From positions 1 to 64,000 of the forward strand of contig JAIXQP010000024.1 in the NCBI GenBank assembly GCA_027485675.1: a DNA stretch of 64,000 nt, given 5' to 3'. Below, in pieces: positions 56,240 through 64,000 of this stretch. The notes below the pieces were generated by a model. That model saw only the letters and a list, made by a program, of their open reading frames with translations. It was not told the origin of the DNA and did not search any database. How positions within the stretch are numbered: position 1 is the stretch's first letter; each line of letters begins with the position of its first letter. The stretch comes from Terriglobales bacterium. GTDB taxonomy: Bacteria; Acidobacteriota; Terriglobia; Bryobacterales; Bryobacteraceae. The position numbers and the translations under genes are program-made.

Positions 56240-59033
56240 TTTCTACGATTATAGCCGTGCCTCCCCCCGGGGCCGCCTCCACGTGGTAGTTCGCCCGCAG
56301 GATCCGAGCCCGCTCCGCCAAGCTCGATAAGCCCAGGCCGGACTGGCCCTTCGTTGCCGGGTCGAACCCCACTCCGTTGTCCCGGATCACGAGCCGGAAT
56401 CCGGGTCCCGTTCGTTCCAGCGTTACGGCCGCCTCTGTCGCCTGCGAGTGCTTTAGGACGTTGTTCACCGCCTCCTGCACGATGCGGTAGATGTGGATCT
56501 CGTCCTCTTTGGCCAGCACGTCTTCCAATCGCTCCAACGCCGCCGTGAACTGGATGCCGGAAGCGGCTTTCGCCCGCTTCACCATCGCATTCAATGCACT
56601 CGCCAGCCCCAACCTCTCCAGTTGCTGCGGCCGCAGATTGGTGGCAATCTCCCGCACCTCATCAATCGCCAGCGACGCCGTGTCCGCAATCTCCTGCAAA
56701 TGCGTCTCCGCTCCTCCCGCCGGCTGCCCCAGTCCCAGCAGCGCGTGATTCCGGATCACAATCAGGTTCTGCCCCAAACTATCGTGCAACTCCGCCGCGA
56801 TTTTCTTCCGTTCCGCCTCCTGGGAATCCAGCAGTAACCGCGAGAAAGCCTCCTGCGCCGCCTGCGCCCGCCGGAACCGCCGCACCCGCGCCCGGTAGGC
56901 CATCGCCAACCCGGTCCCCAGCAGCCCCGTCAGGCCCAGCCGGAACCACCACGTCTCCCACGGCGGTGCTTCGATCGTCAATCCAATGGTGGCCTCCTGC
57001 GCGCCCCATATCCCGTCCGCATTCGTCGCCCGCACGCGGAACTTGTAACTCCCCGCGTTCAGATTCGTGTAAGTGGCCACCCGCTCGCTCGTATATCGCC
57101 ATTCGGAATCGAAACCTTCGAGTAAGTAGGCGTAGCGTAACTCCCGCGGCGCCGCGTAATCAAGCGCCGCGTATTCAAACGCCAGCATGGGATCCCGCCA
57201 GGAAAGCTCCACCGCCCTCGCCGGGTCAAACTCCGCCACCCTCCGCCCCAGCTTCTGAAACGCCGTCAGCACTACCGGGGGCTGATAGGTCCGGTCCGCC
57301 AGCTCTTGCGGCACCAGCCGGCTGAACCCGTTGATCCCGCCAAAGTAAAGATGTCCCGTTCCCCGAGCAACATGCGCCGCCGCCCCGTTGAACTCGTTCT
57401 CCTGCAGCCCGTGGTTCACGGTGTAGTTGTGAAACGACCGCCGCGCCGGGTCGAACCGCGACAATCCCAGGTTCGTCGAAATCCAGATCTCCCCGTTCTG
57501 CCCCGGTAACAGCGCGTTGATCGTATCGTTCGGTAGCCCCTCGAGCGTCGAAAACCGGACGGCGCCCCGCCCGCGGTCGAACAGGTTCAACCCCGTCGTC
57601 GTTCCCACCCACAGCCGGCCCTCCGGCGCCGCCAGCAACGTATAAATCGCGTTGCCGGAAAGGGATGCGGGGTCCCCGGGCGCGTGCACAAAGTGGCGGA
57701 ACCGCCCGCTCGCCGGGTCGAACAGATCCAGGCCGAATTGCCTCGTCCCCACCCAAACCGTCCCATCGCCGTTTACCACCAGCGCCCGGATGTCGTTCCC
57801 CCCGAGAGAACTCCCATCCGCTGCATCGTGCCGGTAGCTCCGCATCTCCCCCGTCGTCCCGTCCAGGAAGTGCAGCCCGTTTCGCGACCCGATCCACAGC
57901 CCCTTTTCCGCCGCCTGCAGCGCGAAAATCGTCTCGCCGCGCAGCCACCCCCGCCGCCGTCTCACCCCCGGCACGAACTCCACCAAACCCGTCGAGGTCC
58001 CCAGCCACAGCGTCCCGCCCGCTCCCGGTTGAATCGCGTACACCACCCCCTCCGTCCACACCGGCGCAAACTCCCCCGTCATCGCGTCTTGCCGGTCCAG
58101 CCCGCCGTCCGTTCCAATCCACAATCCGCCGTCCGCCGCCTCAAAAAACGAGCGCACAATGCTGTTACTCAGCCCCTTCCGGAACGAAGCGAACCGCCGC
58201 CGCACCGGGCTCAACCGGTTCAGCCCACGCTGCGCTCCCACCCATAACGTCCCGGACCGGTCCAGCAGCAGCGACCGGATATCGGAGTCCGAAAGGGTCG
58301 TCAACTCGGCGGGATCATGCCGGTAGACGGTCGTTTCCCCGTTCGGACGCGTTCGCCGCAAGCCCTTCGGCGTGGCCTCCCACCGTTCCCCCGCCGCGTC
58401 CGTCAACGCCTGCGGGCAAACCTGGCATGGCGGAGCCCCGTCGGCCAGCGGTTCGCTTCGCCCGCTGGCCGGGTCGAACTCCCATGCCTTCCCGCTCCGC
58501 TCTACCACCGTCAAGCGGCCTCCCGTCCCGTCGCGCAGGCCCACGATATCCACCCCCGGCATCGCGAACGCCTCGAACTTCGCACCGTCCCACCGGTACA
58601 ACTTGCCGAACTGCGTCGCCGCCCACATCCTTCCCGCCCTATCCCGGTGCAAAGCGCTCGTGTTCCTGTCCGCCAAGGCATACCGCCGGAATCGACGCTC
58701 CCCCGGCGCCCGCACCGCCACTCCGCCCCCCGTCGTCGCTACCCACAGTCTCCCCTCCCGGTCCTCCGCCAAGGCCGCAATCGAGTTGTTCGGCAACGAC
58801 CCCTCGTCCGCCGCCGAGTGCCGGAAGACTTGGAACTGGTGCCCGTCGTACCGGTTCAGTCCGTCTTGCGTTCCGAACCACAGAAACCCTTCCCGGTCCT
58901 GCAGCATGCAGCGAATGCTGACCTGCGAAAGTCCGTCCGCCAGGCTGAACCGCTCAAACTGCAACGGGGGCGGCGGCGCGCCCAGCGCCATCGCACCAAC
59001 CCAAACCATCAAGAGGGGAACCGAACGAGGCAA
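56223..59033 (-). CDS. Hybrid-type sensor kinase with Reg_prop beta-propeller
   Basis: This 936-residue protein has a signal peptide (1-18), a two-component regulator propeller sensor domain of many Reg_prop blades (REGFLWFGTQDGLNRYDG, DREGRLWVATTGGGV, PNGEIWISTNLGLSRFD-like), a Y_Y_Y domain (about 600-700: LEGFDSEWRYT) and a membrane helix (about 705-725). A HisKA_3 dimerisation domain with ELHDSLGQN (His750) and an HATPase domain (RDNGVGFDP, LGLSSLAERA) follow. It should sense a periplasmic ligand, perhaps a glycan, and phosphorylate the NarL-type regulator. It is not a true hybrid, because it has no receiver. Confidence 0.94.
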   Translation of the reverse strand: MPRSVPLLMVWVGAMALGAPPPPLQFERFSLADGLSQVSIRCMLQDREGFLWFGTQDGLNRYDGHQFQVFRHSAADEGSLPNNSIAALAEDREGRLWVATTGGGVAVRAPGERRFRRYALADRNTSALHRDRAGRMWAATQFGKLYRWDGAKFEAFAMPGVDIVGLRDGTGGRLTVVERSGKAWEFDPASGRSEPLADGAPPCQVCPQALTDAAGERWEATPKGLRRTRPNGETTVYRHDPAELTTLSDSDIRSLLLDRSGTLWVGAQRGLNRLSPVRRRFASFRKGLSNSIVRSFFEAADGGLWIGTDGGLDRQDAMTGEFAPVWTEGVVYAIQPGAGGTLWLGTSTGLVEFVPGVRRRRGWLRGETIFALQAAEKGLWIGSRNGLHFLDGTTGEMRSYRHDAADGSSLGGNDIRALVVNGDGTVWVGTRQFGLDLFDPASGRFRHFVHAPGDPASLSGNAIYTLLAAPEGRLWVGTTTGLNLFDRGRGAVRFSTLEGLPNDTINALLPGQNGEIWISTNLGLSRFDPARRSFHNYTVNHGLQENEFNGAAAHVARGTGHLYFGGINGFSRLVPQELADRTYQPPVVLTAFQKLGRRVAEFDPARAVELSWRDPMLAFEYAALDYAAPRELRYAYLLEGFDSEWRYTSERVATYTNLNAGSYKFRVRATNADGIWGAQEATIGLTIEAPPWETWWFRLGLTGLLGTGLAMAYRARVRRFRRAQAAQEAFSRLLLDSQEAERKKIAAELHDSLGQNLIVIRNHALLGLGQPAGGAETHLQEIADTASLAIDEVREIATNLRPQQLERLGLASALNAMVKRAKAASGIQFTAALERLEDVLAKEDEIHIYRIVQEAVNNVLKHSQATEAAVTLERTGPGFRLVIRDNGVGFDPATKGQSGLGLSSLAERARILRANYHVEAAPGGGTAIIVEIDRAN

Positions 59034-59101
59034 TCCCGCTCAGTGTATCGTGTCGTCCCCAAGGAAGAGCAACCACCTCGGCCTGCCCGCCCCCAACTTG
59101 C

Positions 59102-60460
59102 TTATCCCACCATTCCCGGCGCCCGCTGATGCCAGTCCGTCACCCCTTGATACGCCTGCCCAATCCGGAACAACATCGCCTCTCCGAACGGCTTCGCCCA
59201 CAGCTGCATCCCAATCGGCAACGCCGGCGGCCCCGCCGTAAACCCGCACGGCAGCACCAGCGCCGGAATCCCCGTCAAATTCGCGAGATTCATCACATCC
59301 GGCCGCGGCGCCCGCGCCACCGCCGGCGGCAGATCCGTCTCCACAATCTCCTCCTCCAGCAACGGCGCCGGATTCCCCGCCGGCAGCAGCACCGCGTCGC
59401 AACCCGCCAACACCCGCCGCATCTCCGCCTTCATCACCGTCCGCACCCGCAGCGCATGAATGTAGTCCATCGCCGAATACAGCGAGTTCGCCTCTAATCT
59501 CTCCCGCACCAGCGGGTCCATCAACCCCGCCGACTCCCGCAGCCGCTCGGCATGCACCGACGCCGACTCCGCCCCCAGAATCACGCTCAACGCCGGCGAA
59601 GCCATCGCCGCGTTCTCCACCTTCACCTCCACCCGCTCCGCCCCCAGCTTCTCCAACTCGCCCATCGCCGCCCGCAGCGCCCGCGCCACCTCCGGTATCA
59701 AATGCTCGAAAAAATGGCCCTCCGCCACGCCAATCCGCAGCCCCTTTACCCCCACCCCGCTCCGCTCTTTCGCTCCGGCCATCACCGCGAACATCGCCGC
59801 CACGTCCCCCACCGTCCGCGCCATCGGTCCCACGTGGTCCAGCGTCCAGCTCAACGCCGTCACCCCCTCCCGGCTCACCCGCCCGTAGGTCGGCTTCAAC
59901 CCCACCACCCCGCAACTCTTCGCCGGCCCCCGAATCGACTCGCCCGTATCCGTCCCCACCGTCAACGGCACCATCCGCGCCTCCAGCGCCGCCCCGGACC
60001 CGCTCGACGATCCCGATGGCGAGTGCGCCAAACTCCATGGATTCCGCGCCGGAGCCACCAACCCCCGTTGCCCGCTCCCCATTGCGAACTCGAGCAAATT
60101 CAGCTTCCCCACCAGAATCGCCCCCGCCGCGCCCAGCCGCTCCGTCACCGTCGATTCGTACTCCGGCACCCACTCCGCCGTCACCCGCGACCCGTTCGTC
60201 GTCCGGATCCCCTTCGTCGCCAGAATGTCTTTGGGCGCGTACGGAATCCCGTGCAGCGGCCCCCGGTACCGCCCCCGCCGAATCTCTTCCTCGGCCTCTC
60301 TAGCCGCCGCCAGCGCCCGCTCCCCGGTCACCGTCAAGAACGCCTGCACCTGCGGATTCAGCTTCTCAATCTGCTGGAGACAAGCCCTCACCAACTCCAC
60401 CGGCGAAACCTTCCGTCGCCGCAGCAAGGGGCCCAACTCCTCCGCCGGTAACTCAATCAT
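59102..60460 (-). CDS. Amidase signature family enzyme
   Basis: This 452-residue protein has the Ser-cisSer-Lys set: Lys77 in YAPKDILATKG, the SPSGSSSGSGAALEA stretch with the cis-Ser, and nucleophile Ser175 in GTDTGESIRGPA (Glu replaces the second Gly of the usual GGS). It has GVVGLKPTYGRVSREG downstream. It may hydrolyse amides or be GatA-like, but no gatB or gatC is near. Substrate unknown. Confidence 0.9.
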   Translation of the reverse strand: MIELPAEELGPLLRRRKVSPVELVRACLQQIEKLNPQVQAFLTVTGERALAAAREAEEEIRRGRYRGPLHGIPYAPKDILATKGIRTTNGSRVTAEWVPEYESTVTERLGAAGAILVGKLNLLEFAMGSGQRGLVAPARNPWSLAHSPSGSSSGSGAALEARMVPLTVGTDTGESIRGPAKSCGVVGLKPTYGRVSREGVTALSWTLDHVGPMARTVGDVAAMFAVMAGAKERSGVGVKGLRIGVAEGHFFEHLIPEVARALRAAMGELEKLGAERVEVKVENAAMASPALSVILGAESASVHAERLRESAGLMDPLVRERLEANSLYSAMDYIHALRVRTVMKAEMRRVLAGCDAVLLPAGNPAPLLEEEIVETDLPPAVARAPRPDVMNLANLTGIPALVLPCGFTAGPPALPIGMQLWAKPFGEAMLFRIGQAYQGVTDWHQRAPGMVG

Positions 60461-60469
60461 CCAGCCATC

Positions 60470-61549
60470 TTACAAGTACGGTAACCGCCGCGGTTCGTAC
60501 CACCGGCACAACGGATACAGCGCCACCGTCGCTAGTAACCCCAACGGCGCCGTCGCCCACACCGGAAAACTCACCGCCTCCGGAATCCCCCCAAACCGCC
60601 CCGCCAAATCGATCGGCCACCCCATCGCCACCGCCACCCCCAACGCCGCCGCATGCAGCAGCACCAAATGCCCGATGTAGAAGAACATCGCCGTCCGCCC
60701 CAACTGCTCCAGTTGTGTCTGCCGCCAACCCCGGCCCAGCGCCAGAAACAACAGCGCCGGCCCCATCGTCATCAGCACAAACTGTAGCGACATCGGGTAC
60801 TTCGTCACGTTGAACACGGAAGCGAACGTCCCGTCCCACGGATGCGGATCTCCATAAACCCCAGTCAACCGCAGCGCGAAAAACACCCCCACCGCCGCCC
60901 ATCCCAGCCGCCCCACCCACACGCTCCGCTCCCGGAACAACGGCGCCAGCGCATACCCGCAAAACGCCAATCCCACCACCGGCACAATCGGATACGTCGT
61001 CCGCAACTCGAACCCGCCCCCCAGCGCCAGCACGTTCTTTTCATGCAGCAGCGACCACACCCAGTGCGCCGCCGTCCCCGGCGCAAAGTGCAACCCGTCA
61101 AACAGATTGTGCCCCGCCACCAGCGCCAACCCCATCGCCCCCACCACCCGCGGCGAAAACCGCCGCACCAACCCCAGCCCGATCATCGCGCACCCCAACG
61201 CCCCAATCACCTGGAAGAAATACCGGTGCCAGAGCGGATTGAACGTCCACGCCCAGTTCATCACCGTCATCTCCAGCGCCAGCAGCACCAGCCCCCGCTT
61301 CACCAGCTTCCCGCTCGCCGCCCCGCTGATCGCCGCGCTCATCCCCATCAGCAACGTAAACGTCGGCGCGCAAAAATGCGACAGAATCCGCCAGAAGTAC
61401 ACGAGTCCCGGCGTCACCGCCAGGTTCATCGGGTCCGTCACCAACCCGCGGCCCGGACCCGCCTGATACTCCTGCGTGTGGTCGATCACCATGATCACCA
61501 TCACCAACCCACGCAGGAGATCAACGGCGGTTTCCCGCTGCCGGCCCAC
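60470..61549 (-). CDS. DUF1624 multi-pass membrane protein (HGSNAT-like)
   Basis: This 359-residue membrane protein starts RETAVDLLRGLVMVIMVIDHTQEY, the DUF1624/heparan-alpha-glucosaminide acetyltransferase-like opening with a conserved Asp-His. It has about 9-10 membrane segments. Acyl transfer to a sugar across the membrane is a possible role; no substrate is visible. It starts with GTG at 61549, whose first base is shared with the end of the stop codon of the siderophore-type receptor. It may thus be co-expressed with the receptor. Confidence 0.85.
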   Translation of the reverse strand: MGRQRETAVDLLRGLVMVIMVIDHTQEYQAGPGRGLVTDPMNLAVTPGLVYFWRILSHFCAPTFTLLMGMSAAISGAASGKLVKRGLVLLALEMTVMNWAWTFNPLWHRYFFQVIGALGCAMIGLGLVRRFSPRVVGAMGLALVAGHNLFDGLHFAPGTAAHWVWSLLHEKNVLALGGGFELRTTYPIVPVVGLAFCGYALAPLFRERSVWVGRLGWAAVGVFFALRLTGVYGDPHPWDGTFASVFNVTKYPMSLQFVLMTMGPALLFLALGRGWRQTQLEQLGRTAMFFYIGHLVLLHAAALGVAVAMGWPIDLAGRFGGIPEAVSFPVWATAPLGLLATVALYPLCRWYEPRRLPYL

Positions 61550-63891
61550 TATTTCGTCCGCCCCGTCCGGAAGTGCAGCGCCACCGTCGCCGTCCGCGGA
61601 GCCCCGGGGATATTCCCCGCCCGCGCCGCAAACAGGCTCGCCGTCGCATACAGCCGGTCAAAGGCGTTATCCAACTGCATCCGCAACTCCAGCCGCTTGC
61701 CGATCTTCTGAAACACTCCGATATCCAGAATCGCGTACCGGTCCGCCGCAAACCCGGCGTACGGCTCAAACCGCCGTCCCCGGAACTCGCTGCCGATGTG
61801 GATCCCCGTCCCCGTCCGCGCCACGTCGTAGCGTACAAACACCCCGCCCGAATGCCGCGCCGCGTTCGGCAGCGCCCGGCCCACCGCCGATGGCGTAAAC
61901 CGGTCCGCCAGAATCTCGGAGTCAAGAAACGCGTAGTTCAGCACGACGCTCAAGTTACTCGTCACCCGCCCCGTCACGTCAAACTCCACACCCTGGTTCC
62001 GCACCTTCCCAATCGGAAACACCGCCGCGAAGTTATCCCCGTTCGGTCCAAACAACGGGTCCAACCGCAGCACATTGTCTTTCTGAATCCGGAACCACGT
62101 CGCGTTCAGCAGCACCCGCCCCCCACTGAACACATTCTTGATCCCCGCTTCCACCTGCCGCCCCGTCTCCGGGTCGTGCGGTCCGTTTGCCAGCGGCGTC
62201 TGCGCCAGCGAAGGCGCCCGGTTGAACGAGTTCGAGAAACTCGCAAACGCCGAGAGCGAATTCAGAATCCGGTACACCGCCGCCGCCCGCCCCGTCAGCG
62301 CCGTCACCTCGCTCCGCAGCGGCAGCGCCCCCGCCCGCCCGTCATCCGTCACCCGCTCCACCCGGGCCCCCAGCAGGATCTGCAGCCGCTGCGTCACCTC
62401 CCATTGGTCCTGCCCGAAAAATCCCGCCCGGTTTGCCACCACCGACTGGTTCGTATAGGCCCCCGCCGCAATCGGCGGAAACACGCTCCGGCCATACACC
62501 GGCGTCAACAGGTCGATCCCCACCACCGGCCCGCCCCGCTCGGCCTCCCGCGCCGTGCCGTACCGTCCCACCCAGTCCTGCCGCACGAACTCGCCGCCCC
62601 ACGTCAGGTTATGCCGCCCCGCCCGGTTATAGAAGTTCGCCGTCAATCCCAAATCCTGGTTGCCCCGGAACTGGTCCCGGTACTCCCGCCGCATCGTCCG
62701 CCCGTCGGCGTTGATGCCCCGCGGCTCGTGGTACCGCTCCGGCCGGTCGTAGTTCAAAAACCGGAAGCTCACATCGGTCCGAAACGTCGACGTAAACGCG
62801 TGGTCCAACCGCGTCTGAAACACCCGTGCCTGCAACTCGCTCCGGTCCGTCGCCTCGGAAGCGGTCCACTCCCGCGCCGCCAGCCACGTGCCAGCCGCAT
62901 TCACCGGAATGCCCCGCAACCGGTGCGCCAGCATGTTCTGGTCAATGTACTCATACTCAAAGCCCACCGACGTCGCCTCCCCCGCCCGCCACGATAAGCC
63001 CCCCGCCAAGTGCACGTTCTCGCTCCCGGAGTTATACCGGAAAATCCGCCGGTCCTCCCCGTAAGCCGCCGCCCGGTAAAACAGATTCTTCGCCCGGCCC
63101 AGCGGACCCGTCACCTCCCCGTGCCCGCCCCGCTGCGCAAACGAGCCCGTCCGAAAACTCACCTCGCCCGCCGGCGTCTGTCGCGGCTTTCGCGTCACGA
63201 AGTTCACCACCCCGCCCGGCTCGCCCCCGCCAAACAAAACCCCCGCCGGCCCCTTCAAGACCTCGACAAACTCCACGTTCGTCAGCCGCCCCTGGCTCGT
63301 CGAAAACCCCGCGTCGTTGATGTCATTGTCCAAGCTGCCGTAGGGATTCCCCCGGACCCCGTTGAATAACACCTCCCGCTGCGTAAAACCACGCAGGGTC
63401 ATTGCGGAGTATGGCGAATCTGTCACCCCGCTAATGTTCCGGTACAGATCCTTCACGTCTTGAATGTTCCGGTCTTCAAGCAGCGCCTTCGGAACCACCT
63501 GCACCGCGTACGGCAGGTCAATCAGGTTCACCGGCGACTTCGTCACGCTCACCGACGCCGTCGCCAAAAAGTCCGGCGACTCCCCCCGCACTTCAATCGT
63601 CGTCTGGATCGTCTCCATCCGCACCACCAGGTCCCGGCACTCCCCCGCCGCCACGCGCAGCGGCAAAAAGCCCCGGCCGCTCGCCGTCAAAACCTGCTCC
63701 CCTGCCGTCCCGCCCTCCAGCGAAAACCGCCCGTCCGCCCCCGAAACCCCCTTAACCCCCGCCGGCTGCAACTCCACCGCAATTCCGGCCAACGGCGCCC
63801 CAGCTACGTCCTGCACTACTCCCGCGCAACGCACCTGCCCCTGCAGGCCCATCGCTGCGGCCAGCAAGACCCCAATCGTGATCATCTTCAT
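61549..63891 (-). CDS. TonB-dependent siderophore-type receptor (FhuA/FecA family)
   Basis: This 780-residue protein has a signal peptide (1-18), a carboxypeptidase-regulatory-like beta-sandwich (about 22-95), a plug domain (SVTKSPVNLIDLPYAVQVVPKALL, VEVLKGPAGVLFGGGEPGGVVNFVTRKP) and a 22-strand barrel with C-terminal TATVALHFRTGRTK. It should import a ferric siderophore or another metal chelate with TonB energy. The gene starts near the right end of the window; upstream bases include TGATAAT-type A/T-rich sequence but no complete Fur box. Confidence 0.92.
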   Translation of the reverse strand: MKMITIGVLLAAAMGLQGQVRCAGVVQDVAGAPLAGIAVELQPAGVKGVSGADGRFSLEGGTAGEQVLTASGRGFLPLRVAAGECRDLVVRMETIQTTIEVRGESPDFLATASVSVTKSPVNLIDLPYAVQVVPKALLEDRNIQDVKDLYRNISGVTDSPYSAMTLRGFTQREVLFNGVRGNPYGSLDNDINDAGFSTSQGRLTNVEFVEVLKGPAGVLFGGGEPGGVVNFVTRKPRQTPAGEVSFRTGSFAQRGGHGEVTGPLGRAKNLFYRAAAYGEDRRIFRYNSGSENVHLAGGLSWRAGEATSVGFEYEYIDQNMLAHRLRGIPVNAAGTWLAAREWTASEATDRSELQARVFQTRLDHAFTSTFRTDVSFRFLNYDRPERYHEPRGINADGRTMRREYRDQFRGNQDLGLTANFYNRAGRHNLTWGGEFVRQDWVGRYGTAREAERGGPVVGIDLLTPVYGRSVFPPIAAGAYTNQSVVANRAGFFGQDQWEVTQRLQILLGARVERVTDDGRAGALPLRSEVTALTGRAAAVYRILNSLSAFASFSNSFNRAPSLAQTPLANGPHDPETGRQVEAGIKNVFSGGRVLLNATWFRIQKDNVLRLDPLFGPNGDNFAAVFPIGKVRNQGVEFDVTGRVTSNLSVVLNYAFLDSEILADRFTPSAVGRALPNAARHSGGVFVRYDVARTGTGIHIGSEFRGRRFEPYAGFAADRYAILDIGVFQKIGKRLELRMQLDNAFDRLYATASLFAARAGNIPGAPRTATVALHFRTGRTK

Positions 63892-63913
63892 AATAGTGAG
63901 ACACGATTATCAC

Positions 63914-64000
63914 ATGATGCGAGATCTCCTGCAACTCTTTTTTCATCCGCCCCCCGGCTCCACGCTTTCCGCCACCCGAAACCGCCGCAACCCCTCCAAC
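63914..64000 (+). CDS. Start of a rightward gene, cut by the window end
   Basis: A rightward ATG-ATG frame begins at 63914, 23 bases from the start of the divergent receptor gene, and stays open for 29 codons to the end of the window (MMRDLLQLFFHPPPGSTLS...). The frame is too short to identify; codon use is plausible (GC-rich third positions). The overlap with another reading frame in the same region makes it uncertain. Confidence 0.35.
   Translation, partial: MMRDLLQLFFHPPPGSTLSATRNRRNPSN

Noticed and set aside
63880-63914. Complete Fur box before the siderophore-type receptor
   Set aside because: Only one TGATAAT-like half-site and a nearby ATTATGA are present, without the expected symmetry, so it is not listed as a site.

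Overview
The window is about 64 kb of high-GC chromosome from what is most likely an Acidobacteriota bacterium of the Bryobacter/Solibacter type. This is an inference from gene content: a very large Oar-like TonB receptor with an N-terminal carboxypeptidase-regulatory-like domain, two VWFA proteins of the acidobacterial type, many secreted PQQ-like and other beta-propeller proteins, a Reg_prop histidine kinase, Tat-exported Gfo/Idh/MocA and sulfatase proteins, a PEP-CTERM protein, and a surface protein with the 'DGRNACY' repeat module. No rRNA, CRISPR array, prophage or insertion sequence was seen.

Layout. 1-3.8 kb: the classical translation block tuf(partial)-rpmG-tRNA-Trp(CCA)-secE-nusG-rplK-rplA-rplJ-rplL, closed by a strong terminator. 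3.8-9.5 kb: a secreted alpha/beta hydrolase, a methyltransferase, and a nickel ECF uptake cluster read leftward (nikR, DUF4198/nikK, nikM, nikL, nikQ) with no ATPase gene beside it. 9.5-14.5 kb: a PQQ-propeller protein, a GH5-like hydrolase, a sulfatase, an AlaX-type editing protein and a DUF2237 protein. 14.4-15.4 kb: a tandem triplication of the convergent junction between the DUF2237 gene and a GT9-like glycosyltransferase gene, leaving two truncated glycosyltransferase tails. 15-22 kb: a leftward run of glycosyltransferase, mtnP, Gfo/Idh/MocA oxidoreductase, aroE, an unrecognised secreted protein, an SGNH hydrolase and a DUF3108 protein. 22-27.6 kb: a HEAT/lipoyl-like protein, a secreted esterase, and a 1,141-codon surface-protein frame split by one in-frame TGA.

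27.5-37 kb: a winged-helix/TPR regulator, a propeller protein, a DUF3500 protein, a VWFA protein and the Oar-like TonB receptor. 37.4-40.8 kb: DUF3299, DUF2796, ABC ATPase, FtsX-like permease and MerC, which looks like a zinc-uptake (Zrg-type) operon. 40.9-48 kb: a PHP-domain protein, a GT4 glycosyltransferase, an S24 peptidase-like protein, a second VWFA protein, an M48 protease, a class V aminotransferase and an EamA transporter. 48.1-50.9 kb: a translationally coupled trio of APH-like kinase, histidine phosphatase and acyl-CoA dehydrogenase, which resembles a split ACAD10/11 or Lva hydroxyacyl-CoA pathway. 50.9-55.2 kb: a glycine-zipper protein, an SDR oxidoreductase, cytochrome c', a Cys-rich protein, a methyltransferase, a decayed second SDR copy and a PEP-CTERM protein. 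55.1-59 kb: a lone receiver-domain protein, a NarL-type regulator and its propeller sensor kinase. 59-64 kb: an amidase, a DUF1624 membrane protein, a siderophore-type TonB receptor, and the start of a rightward gene cut by the window edge.

Most neighbours overlap by 1-4 bases or sit within 30 bases of each other, so transcription units are inferred mainly from spacing. Few classical promoters can be read by eye. The most unusual items are the triplicated gene junction, the single-stop split of the surface protein, the ATPase-less nickel ECF cluster and the kinase-phosphatase-dehydrogenase trio.
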